Below, piece after piece: positions 51,080 through 61,160 of a stretch of 64,000 bases of DNA. The notes under the pieces were generated by a model. The model ran no database searches. It saw only the letters and a program-made list of their open reading frames with translations, and was not told the origin of the DNA. The first letter of the stretch is position 1; the number at the start of each line of letters is the position of its first letter. Source of the stretch: Clytia hemisphaerica (taxonomy: Eukaryota; Cnidaria; Hydrozoa; Leptothecata; Clytiidae); contig CACVBU010000885.1 of assembly GCA_902728285.1 (NCBI GenBank), positions 148,304-212,303 on the forward strand, in the 5' to 3' direction. Position numbers and translations under genes: made by a program.

Positions 51080-51883
51080 ATGTCGAAATTATTGATGTTT
51101 TTCTTTTTTGCAGTAGTGGCTGTGACATTTTTCAAAGAAACGGAAGGTAATTGATAATTTAATCTTTTGGTTTTTATAATATAAAAGGATTGGAGAGATT
51201 CAATATAGAGATCAGGTCACAAGTGTAATCATCGAACAGCAGGTCCAAAAAATTTAATGATGATTTTAGTACTTTTCTTATCCTTGAAACTCTGAATTTA
51301 GCTCAACTCTCATAGTACAATAAATTTAACTCGAACCTCCATAACTCGAATGTATGTCTCCTATCAACTCGAATAATTTTTTTTCTTGTTCCTTCAGCTA
51401 ACAATGCCTTATAAACCCCCTTACTCTATAACTCGAAATTTCGTTTACTCGAACAAATTTGTGTTACCCTTGCGTACACGTTTTTTTTAAGAAACACACT
51501 TTTAAGAAACATGAGGCTCAGAATGCCTAAAAATTAAGAAACATCTAAAAAACATGCTGAGGCTGAGAATGAGAAAATAACATTTTTTAATTCGGTTTTT
51601 TTAAGAACCTTCAAATCCAGCCTTCAATTCTATGTCAAAAAGTTTAGAAACATGTAAGAAACATTTAAGGCTCAAAAGGACGATTTCTTAAGAAACATCG
51701 AGGCTGCTTGGTAAAACTAGTTTCTTAAAAAAGACGTGTATTCAGATTCCATTGTATCTTTCTTATATTACTTTTTCAGCAGGTGAAACATTGTCATGTA
51801 ACTGTTCGGGATGCCCCATAAGACCATTCTATTGTAAAGCTGGCGTGGAATCGTGTAATTGCGCCACAGATCAGGAGGAGGCG
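51080..51883 (+). CDS. Secreted cysteine-rich peptide, first two exons
   Basis: Exon 1 (51080-51146) starts ATG and encodes MSKLLMFFFFAVVAVTFF, a textbook signal peptide, ending KETE at donor GTAATT in phase 1. Exon 2 (51780-51883) follows acceptor ACTTTTTCAG. A second AG three bases on (CAGCAG) makes a NAGNAG pair that would add or drop one Ala. Exon 2 encodes 34-35 residues with six cysteines (CNCSGC, YC, CNC) and ends in the acidic DQEEA at donor GTGAGT in phase 0. Six Cys in 22 residues imply disulfide bonds and secretion, as in small defence, nematocyst or matrix peptides; which of these cannot be told. The next exon was not found. Intron 1 contains the MITE 51475-51740. Confidence 0.55.
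51475..51740. mobile_element. MITE with TACACGTTTTTTT ends, copy 2 (intronic)
   Basis: TACACGTTTTTTTTAAGAAA at the left and TTTCTTAAAAAAGACGTGTA at the right, with repeated TTAAGAAACATxxxAGGCTCA inside; family of 2453-2683. It ends 39 bp before the exon-2 acceptor of the secreted-peptide gene. Confidence 0.6.
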
Positions 51884-53324
51884 GTGAGTGTAAAACATTG
51901 TTTTGTAACAACTAGTATGTTTTCTGTCCATTATCAAGCCCCCCACCTGGCAGACCCTCAACTCACGCAATCACGCAATTATTTTCCCAAATTCACGCAT
52001 TCAAGCAAATTTTCTTTTGATATTCGGGAAACTATTAGAAAAAAATCGGGAAAAACATTTGAAGATCGGGGAAATTTGCACAAACTCAGTGGGCAAAGAG
52101 AAAACTACATATTTACACAAAAAAGGTTTACATATTCACGTTATCAAAAATTTCACAATCACGCCACTAATGAATGGGGATGAAATAAGAGGGGGGGGGG
52201 TAATTTGAAGACAAAAATTTTAACAACAAAAAAGAAACTTTAACAAATTTAATTGGTTCAAAATCGACAATCAGGCTAATAAAATGTCATCCAGTCTGAT
52301 TTTAGATGCAATTTTTACTGTGAAGAAATTGCGATTATGCTTTGCTTGCAGAAGGTTGAAGTTTTTACTATTTTTGCTGATAGGGAGTTTGCAAGTTTAT
52401 TTACAAGAAGTGCAACATATTTGGACAGAGAAAATTGAAATGAGAGCACTTACAGTAAATGTAGCAAAAATAGTGATGAAACAAATAGGCCCAAAGTAAG
52501 CTCATTTTTAGGAATTTGATACCTTACTGTAAGGACTTGGAAAAAGGAAGACGTCGTACCATTGTTTCACCTTAGTTATACGGCACAGATATAGATTTTT
52601 TTACTGGATTGTCCCGTGGTCGAAATATACCGAGTCAGCAGATTTTTCTGAAAAAAAATCAAAACACAAGCGAGAAGCGACGGGCAGAAAAAACGTTAAA
52701 AATTTTGATCAGAAAAATAAACTGTGAGAATATTTTACTGGCAATCAAATCATATTCTTCATATTCGTAACAGAAATACAAGTTTTATCATCTGGGCTAC
52801 TCTCCTCAAGAGCTAAAGTTAACCCAGCGACAGCCTGAACTTGACTTTAACGAGCTTGATGTCGATATCAAACTGCTGTATCTGCTTTATCAGTCAGATG
52901 ATCAGTCAACATACTTGGAGATTATCATGTAATCAGATAGATGAACTCAATCATAAGAGCTTCAAAGATGTTAGGGCACTTTTAAAGTTTTGAGGACGAA
53001 CTGGACTACCAATAAAGAAATGAATCAAAGAGATATTATGTTGTAAATGTTATGATTATTATTTACGGCTGATCACTTTTCTACTTAACTTTGGTGTTTG
53101 AAAAATTTACAGATTTATGAAACTCCAAAAAGGCTAGTTTCATGTATGGTGGGATGATTCACCCAATCATATTGAATTCATACACTTGACATTTTATTAA
53201 ATTGATTGGAAGCCTGGACTAGTTACAAGTTGCCACTTTCAGAAAATGAAATTACCAGTTACGAGTTGCATTTTAATTTGAAACAGGGGATATTTCATTT
53301 TGCAGTTTTCAATGCACAATTCCC
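51884..53324. other. No confident exon; short repeats
   Basis: It should include the remaining exon(s) of the cysteine-rich peptide gene, but none could be identified. CACGCAATCACGCAATTATT and TTCACGCATTCAAGC repeats lie at 51965-52010. A 71-codon frame at 52284-52499 shares GAAACAAATAGGCCCAAA with 53766-53783 and looks repeat-derived. Confidence 0.35.
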
Positions 53325-53506
53325 TCGGGGGGGGGGGTACTAGGGTTGAAAAATTTTGTGAATTTTACGACCCTTATTGGGACAAATTCGACCAATTTGA
53401 CCAAATTTCGATCTTTTAGGGGGTAAAAAGTTGAAATTTTCCTATTTTTTCGACCCTTAGCGGGACTTTGGAAATCCATTTGCCTAAGTACGCCCCCCCC
53501 ACGGGA
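53325..53506. mobile_element. GGGGGGTACTAGGG-ended element, copy 2
   Basis: GGGGGGGGTACTAGGGTTG, GACCAAATTTCGATCTTTTA, GGGGGTAAAA, CCCTTAGCGGGACTTTGGAA and GTACGCCCCCCC appear in the same order as at 39120-39450, with an internal deletion. 53507-54142 shows no gene. Confidence 0.55.
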
Positions 53507-54577
53507 CAATTCCAACCTGATTCACCGTGCTCCACGTACGGGTCTATATCTGAATCAAAATAGCAGTTACTTTCATAATGGCGGGATAGTCGCCACACAG
53601 CTGAGAATAAACAATAGATCCAAAGCTACTTTTTAAAATTCAAAGTACAACCAGGGATTATCAAGATGGCAGACAACACAACTTGCAATATTTGCTATCA
53701 TTTTCAAAGTTTTCATGGAATTGCATAGCACTTTTAGCAGATAGCATCTACAGCATTTATAGTAAGTGAAACAAATAGGCCCAAATTTCAACATAGTAGC
53801 GAACGTTAAATCAATGATTATCATGTTTTTCGTTTTAATCGTTCAATCAATGGTTTTAGTTGATTTAATGATCAAAACTACGGAACTATGATAATACCGC
53901 TATACGGTTAAAAAGAAACCCGGGTATCTAACCCAAGGACACAAAGGGAAAGCAAAAAGTATACAGTAATTATTATACCGTCAGTACAACTTATCTTGTT
54001 TGCTGGATGAAATAAAATCAAGATAACAAAGTTTTATCCATTGTTGCACAACTCGAAAAGCTTTGCTTTGTTGTCTTGATTTGAACTTTCTATCTAAAAT
54101 TAAAATGGCTACTTTCAAATTGAATTTCTTTTAAACATACAGGAACAGATAGTTCAACATATTATTACTTATTTATGGCAGAAAATAATGATGGTGAGCA
54201 GCAGTGTTCCTCACAGCCATCACAGTCAAAGCGACCAAGAAAGACAAGTAAGTAGTTTCTTCTTTGTGTTCAACATTTTCATTTGCCACATTTTGTGAAA
54301 ATGATGCGGCGAGTGGTGGAAAAACAAGTTTTTGTGATTGTTTTTTAATGCCCAGTCCAGTCAGCACCTTGAACTGACTACCCAATTCCCCTCACATGGC
54401 ATGGGTTGACTCTGGCGAAGGTTCATCCACTTGCCAAGTGAACCGCTGCAAGTGGGAATCAAACCTCAGTCCACAGGTCCACAGTCCACAGTGCCTAATT
54501 TTTATGCATATGCATTTACAAGCATTTACCACATTTACCACTGAAAGGCATGATAGTAGATTGTGATCTGATATTAT

Positions 54578-55192
54578 CAGACGGTGTCAATCGAAGAACT
54601 TCGAACAAAAATCGCAATCGAACGTAATCGAACCAATCGAACGTAATCGAACGTGATCGAATAATTTGCGATTCGATTATCATTGACTATGTTCCATTGG
54701 TTCGATTACAATAGACCTTTTTTCAAAGAGGCCACCCTGTTGAATAATTATGTAGTCCAGCAGAAAAACAATGATAAAACCATGCATAATTATTACAATA
54801 TGCATGATACAGTAATTATGCATGGCTCTATCATTGTTTTTATGGCTGGACTACATAATTATTCAACAGGACGTCCTCTTTGAAAAAAGGTCTATTATGT
54901 TCGCTGAGTTTGATTGCGATAAAATTAAATTGGATCACTCTGTTAGAGCTTTTTAGCGTGGGCGGCCGAGCGCTTATCAAGTATCACATGAAAGCGAATA
55001 AAATCTAAATCAATCGAACGTACTCCAACATAATCGAATACAATCGAACGTAATCGAAGCAATCGAACGGCAAATCCTGGGTAATATTCGATTGCGATTC
55101 GATTGCGTTCGACAATCGAATTGCAATTATTTGATTGTGTTCAATTGCATTCAATTGATTCGGCGTTCGATTCGTTCGATCGACACCGTCTG
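54578..55192. mobile_element. hAT-type MITE with 8-bp target duplication (KDZ intron 1)
   Basis: CAGACGGTGTCAATCGAA at the left mirrors GATCGACACCGTCTG at the right. Both are flanked by GATATTAT (54570-54577 and 55193-55200), a perfect 8-bp duplication as expected for hAT, whose ends also start CAG. Both arms are arrays of AATCGAACGTAATCGAA-like units facing each other. A second MITE is nested at 54711-54895. Confidence 0.8.
54711..54895. mobile_element. 185-bp palindromic MITE nested in the hAT MITE
   Basis: ATAGACCTTTTTTCAAAGAG is mirrored by CTCTTTGAAAAAAGGTCTAT, and further inward CTGTTGAATAATTATGTAGT mirrors ACTACATAATTATTCAACAG. The inverted arms cover almost the whole element. A TA target is likely. 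It interrupts the left arm of the enclosing element. Confidence 0.75.
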
Positions 55193-55372
55193 GATATTAT
55201 AAGATTAAAGTCAATATATCAATCAAGAATAACTCAAATCAAAACACATGCTGTAACAAAAATTCACTTTCGTTTTTAAAATGTATAATATATTGCTATA
55301 TTACAGCTATATTCCTTAAAATACACAGTGCAAAGGTTTATGATGGCAGATAGCGCAATGTACTGGAGATCA

Positions 55373-55583
55373 GGTAACTTGCATCAGTGGAGGCTAATAT
55401 GCATAGCCTTTAAAATGAATGACCTGGCTGGTCATTATAATATAAAATTAAATCAAAACAAAAATGGTAGAGTAGAGCTGCGAGCAGAGCTGGGTAGTTC
55501 ATTTGTTTTGAAATTTTGCTGCTTTGATTGATCAGTCATTAATTGATGGCTATGCAAGTTTCCCTCCACTGATGCAAGTTACC
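55373..55583. mobile_element. 211-bp MITE, GGTAACTTGCATCAGTGGAG ends
   Basis: Exact 21-bp inverted ends GGTAACTTGCATCAGTGGAG(G)...CCTCCACTGATGCAAGTTAC(C); TATGCATAGCC/GGCTATGCA extends the pairing. Within KDZ intron 1. Non-coding. Confidence 0.7.
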
Positions 55584-55769
55584 CGACTTCACGATATCAC
55601 CTTTCCATGGTACTCTCTTTTAAGGTACACATCAATATTTGAATTACGATTATTTGATTAATGTATGACCATTACTGCATATATATAAAACACCATACTG
55701 TGTCTTAAAGTTTGAGAAATGTTTGTTTGCTAACTCAGCTTTTTTGAATTATATACAAGCTCTTTAGTA

Positions 55770-56023
55770 ACGTCGAAGAGTGATACATTGGTACAGTGGT
55801 ACCTTCTCTGCCATACTTTGCAGGGTGTATTTTACCAAATCGCCAATATGTACATTTTAAAGACGAAGGCAAATTTTTGTAAGGTTTAGATTGTAATTGA
55901 TCACATGTTTCAATCTGTAAACAAGAGATTTAATTTGATGACTGGAATTTTGAGTAAAACAAAGGAAATAAAGTGAGTAAAAAGTATGGCAGAAAAGTGC
56001 AATATATCACCCTTCGATGGTAT
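55770..56023. mobile_element. Imperfect palindromic element in KDZ intron 1
   Basis: GTCGAAGAGTGATACATTG and TCTGCCATACTTTGCAGGG are mirrored by AAAAGTATGGCAGA and CAATATATCACCCTTCGATGG. The centre (~55870-55980) is AT-rich. 56024-56738 holds no recognisable gene. Confidence 0.5.
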
Positions 56024-56738
56024 TGAATAGATATGAACGTGGAGCAATCTTTAATCGAAAACAAAAAGAAATCCAAAATATTTGTTTACCTCAACCAAAA
56101 AGAGCAATAGACCGATATCTGGTCTGATATGAAACATGAAAACCGATATCTCAATCTAAAAAATGAGAGTTTTATGTAATTTAAATTTACACAAGAATGA
56201 TTTAATAATTTATTATAGTGTCCAATCTTAAATTTAACCACAAAAAATATTTTGTCCAAGAAACCTTAACTTTTTTCTAAGACGATGTCATAGAATCCCG
56301 AAAGCTCTATTCAATCTTAAAGATTAATTAAAAATCTCTAAGATTAATATTAACCTCCTTTAAAAACATGGAACTAATCATAAACCAATTTTTTAGAATT
56401 TAAAAAATCAAACTTTGTTGGTCGATAAATTTCTATTAAGTTTTGTTGTCAAACTAATAGAACTAAAGAACTGAAGAAAAAATCTGCATGATGTGCCTGT
56501 TAAACTGATGGCCACTACTCAAAGCTCTAAAGTCTCTGCACACTAATTTACTGGTCGAACTTTGTGGAACTATAATATTTGTCAGGTTTGCTGAACTTTC
56601 TCTGTTGTCATACTTTGCAGAAGTTCCTTGAATTTTAATCAAACACTTGGATTTTTTAAGACAGTCTGGATTACATGATATGACATGAGATTGATAATTG
56701 ATGATTAAATGATTTGCATTCAGATTTTAAAAATCGGC

Positions 56739-56774
56739 AATGATCTATCTATCTATCTATCTATCTATCTATAT
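56739..56774. repeat. (ATCT)n microsatellite
   Basis: About eight uninterrupted ATCT units. The rest of the intron to 58117 has no gene; 57767-57815 carries a CAGGGGGTAGAATCTACCACCC hairpin resembling one end of the TTAA element family. Confidence 0.85.
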
Positions 56775-59700
56775 TTTGAGTATCAAAAGTTCCTAAGACC
56801 CATTATCCATACATACAAATTATAAGATTGTATAAAAATAAAAAGTAAATAACCTATGTAAATTTTTTTGCACTAACAGAGGACACAAAGAAATAACTTG
56901 AGAAGGCTAAATTAGAGAAATGGCTAGAGTAGGCTGAATTAGAGTAAAGTAGTGGCAGAACAACCAGCAAAACTAGGAAGGTGCACAACAAGACGCCAAA
57001 CAAAAACAAAAGAGTTATATATGCAAAGATAAAGAAAAGCTGCTTGTAAAATAGTGGCTAAAATTTGAAATGGGGGAGTCTTCGATTCAAACAATTGCTA
57101 AAAATAAATTTTATTTAATAAGTTAGATAAGTGTAATAGGGATAAAATGCTAAACTAGTGTAATGATCAAGGTTTGTCTAATTAATATTTATTAGTTAAT
57201 TTTATTGGGTGATCAATAGTGCTAATCTATCATTTATCAGTTATCTAGATCATGATTGCTGGTCAAGAATTTATAAATTTCAGGAATTTTTTAAGTTGTA
57301 ACGTCTGATGTTTCTGAAAAGCTATTACATGTATAAACAGTGCTGCAAATAGGGAAATATATATTATTTAAAACAAATTTCAATCAATTAGAATTGATTA
57401 TTGATATATTATTATTGATTAGTTGTCAATTGCTAACAATAACACAAGGCTAAGGATAAGCAATCAATTACTGTCAAAGGACAAGAAAAAACATATCATC
57501 CATGTAGCATTATGTCTGATGTTTTAGATAAAACCAAGAATGTTTTTTTTGCCCTTGGGAATAGGCTTCAGTTACTTTTGAAAAACAAAGTATTTTAGTT
57601 GCCTTGGAAATATATAAAAAGTATTCTGCAAAGAAAGCATGTTTTCACCATTTCTTTTGCAACTAAACTTACTGCTATTGACTTATCACCTTGGCTATAC
57701 AAGATATGAAATTTTGAAGGTTTGATTTTGTTTAATTACTTTAAAGCAGTGTTCAGACAAGACAAGTTAAACCCTCTTAATGGCAAGCAGGGGGTAGAAT
57801 CTACCACCCTTGATAATTTTTTATCAATATGATCATATGTAGTTTATATCAAACTTACAGAAAGTAAAAAATAATTGACACAACATGCATATTATCATAA
57901 TTTTTTCTCTATTTTTTCTATTTCTCTATTTTCCTTAACACTGCAGATCACTGGATAGCATCATTTTAATCACTAAAACTATTCTTTTAACATGAATGGA
58001 TTTGAAAAATTGTTATTTCTTTGTAAAGAGGATAATATTCATCCCATGGAAAATTTTGAAGGTTGCTAAAAACCTAAAAATTACAAAAATTCTTTGTCTA
58101 CACATCACTTTGTTTAGGTCTTGGTTTGATGAAACAAATTGTGGCAGTTAACAAATCACTTAAAGCTAAAGCAAAACCCAAGAAAAAATCAGAGATTTGC
58201 TTTGTTGAACTCAAGAGATCTGCTGAAACTGGTTAGTATATTTTGTTTGTGCGGGACAACTGAAACTCTAAATTTTGTCATCAATACAGACCAAAGAGAT
58301 TTCTCCCTGTTTCAAACTTTTCAACCTGAATTTTATTGCACAAAAACTTTTGAAAGGTTTAATCTTTAGCTAAGGTTTGTTGTCTTGTTCAATTTTAAAT
58401 GCATGCATTCTTTCTCTTTTTTTTTGGATTGGATAATCTAGGTCAAAGGATCTACAAGCTGAAGAGACCAAAACATAACAATGGAATGAAAAGAAGAATA
58501 TCAAATACTGGTAAATGTGCAGTTACATTATTTTATGCACTGGGTAATATTGAGGTACCTAAATCTAAATAGAGTTGTGTGTCTTGTATGTATTGAAATT
58601 TCAACTCTTTCTTGTTATTTTCATCAGTAATCACTGCAGATGAGCAAGTTTTGGATATTGATGCAAAAAATTCAAACTGGCAAATTGCAGAAAATGTGGA
58701 CACCATCGATAATGAAGAATTAAATGACATAAATCCACAAAGTGATACAAAAAGTAGGTATCATATCATCCCTTCTTGAAGACAATTAAGGAAAAAACAT
58801 TGTTTAAAATTTTCACTGTTATAAGACTCTATGTAAGATAAAAAAAAAACTGGCAAAAAAAAACATTTTTGGTGTTATAATGTAACAGAGTAATAACGAT
58901 CAACTATTTTAATTTATTTCAGTGAATAGTTGGTTAGAAACCCTTCTTAACTTTGTCAAAACAAAAAAGAAGAAGAAGTCATGGTTCGAAAGATCAAGAT
59001 CCTGCCAAGAAGATTGGGATTTGCTGAGGAAGAATATTTGGAGGACAATGCAGGCTAGGGAAGTTTTGGATGAACATTGTAATGTGTGTTGTGATCGACT
59101 TGGTGATCTTTATTGCATGGATTGTCACAAATCATTTTGTCATGTATGTGACGATGTCTTCCACTTGGCAAATCCATTTCATGATAGATTGTCCTCTGGC
59201 AGGTACCTAGATGTTCTGGAGTGTTTGGATGAGAAGAAAGAAATTATACCAACAGGTATTTTTCAAATAGTCAGTTATAATTAGAAAATGTATCATGCAA
59301 TACATCTAACAGCTTCATATACACACTTTAATCATAGTGCATAGAGACTTCTCAAAATCACAAAAAGGGAGGGAACATCTGTGAATTGCTATTTTTTTCA
59401 TTAACTTTTAGTTCGCTATCCACCACTTAAATGTGTTTGTTCAGTTTGTGGCAGTAAGGAGGTCACCAAGATCGCTACAGATGAGTATTGCATTGTCGTT
59501 ACATTGAAAGGTAAGCAATTTGATTTAGAAATTTCAAAGTCAACAATTATAGGAATCTCCTCTTAAAATTGTAATTGTTACCAAATTTATTCACTTATAT
59601 TCATTTGATTACCTATAGAAGTTTTTTTAAACTTGTAGTCTCACTTTTGTTGTTACTTTATTAACTTTATTTACAGGCCGTTTTGATGTCAACAAATACC

Positions 59701-60231
59701 ACCTACGTTGCAACGAATGTACATCTTTGACTGATCCTTTCACAACAAGTGTACTGCTTTCCTCAGGTTTCTGGCCTGGAAATCCGAAAAGTTTAAACTA
59801 CCTCTTCAAAGAGGAAGTCTTCCAATTGTGGGACAAATTCCGCAAATTCATGCCTGGTTCCTCTGAACGAGCATTTCTAAAGTCCCTCAACTCAATTTCT
59901 GATGATTTTTGTAGGGTACGTTTTTATTGGTTTTACTCACAAAACACTTTTGGTCCCATTGTTTTTATTATTCTATTGCCCAATATATCATAATTTTTTA
60001 ATCTTATAAATGTAAATGGGGCTGCTCGAATAATTGTTAGCCTTATCAAAGGTTTTTCTTGTTTTTATTGATTATCTGACTATAATACCAAGGCGCAATT
60101 GTTAGTTATTTGGAATATCGTTGTAAATTGTTTTAATTCCAAACTACTAGTTCCAAACTATACAGAAGCAGATCTAGCTAACATTTTGCAATCGTTTTTT
60201 TTAGAAAGCTACCATCAATCCGACTAATTTT

Positions 60232-60270
60232 GCGATGGCGTTCCGAGATGGCGATGGCGTTCCGAGAATG
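60232..60270 (+). repeat. 19-bp tandem duplication inside a KDZ exon
   Basis: GCGATGGCGTTCCGAGATG (60232-60250) is followed directly by GCGATGGCGTTCCGAGAATG (60251-60270). Using only the second copy keeps one frame across the exon (NFAMAFREW...HVDGN). Both together shift the frame and lead to a stop. Confidence 0.8.
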
Positions 60271-60842
60271 GTGTTTGTGGTTGGATCAAAAAGACCTTAT
60301 TCAATCCAAAGATTGGATGGAATGTCCAGCATGTCATCTTCGCCCCCATAGTTCACATGTGGATGGAAACGTAAAGCTTTATCGTTACAAAAGGGGAATG
60401 TAAGTGAATAAAGAAGGTTTTAGCTTATCATTTCGATCGAAAATTGTTAGCAATAATCTTAGGTTAATAAGGATTGAGGTTAAACATATGCTCTTGAAAA
60501 CTATAAATACTAAATGTTCTTAAGAATTTCGAAAAGTTCTTCCACACCCTTTCACTCAGAACACTTAGTATTAACTGCATTTTCCATTTGAAAAATGGAC
60601 ATCCACGATAGACATTATTAAGTACTAACTGCTTGACCCCCTGAAAAAGATGCAACTCAATTTCATTTATATTTTTTTAGAAGGCAGAGACAATCATTCT
60701 ATGACGGAAGATTCATTATTCCTAATGAATCAGTTTCTAAATTTATTGATCGTTTGTACAAAAATCAATCAAAAAAGGTATTATAATTTTAAGAATGTTG
60801 GTCTATTTATTAATTTTTTATCTAATCATTACCATTATCATA

Positions 60843-61160
60843 AATAATAAGAAGCTCAAAATACCAAAAAATTAAGAAACATTGAGGAAACGTAGTCAGG
60901 CTAAAATTCAAAATCTCTCCATTTTCATATATTTTTTTGCTTTTTAAACTATTAAAGCAATTAATAAACTTCGCCTGAGTAACAAGCTTTGGAACCTAAA
61001 AATAGATTAACTGAAAGTCACTGGGTTCCAAAATTAATTTCAGAAATGAACAAAATGCTTTTAGATTAAGAAACATCTAAGAAACGTTTCAGGAAAAAAG
61101 ATGAATGCTTAAAAGATCAAGCCTGCTCAGCAAAACGTGTTTCCTTAAAAAAACGTAATG
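60843..61160. repeat. Decayed AAGAAACAT-family element in a KDZ intron
   Basis: ATTAAGAAACATTGAGGAAA, TTAAGAAACATCTAAGAAAC, AAGCCTGCTCAGCAAAAC and TTCCTTAAAAAAACGT recall the interior and right end of 51475-51740. The left terminus is not recognisable. Confidence 0.45.

Noticed and set aside
52284..52499. 71-codon hydrophobic frame as the missing exon of the cysteine-rich peptide
   Set aside because: There is no matching acceptor/phase, and it shares sequence with a nearby repeat at 53766.
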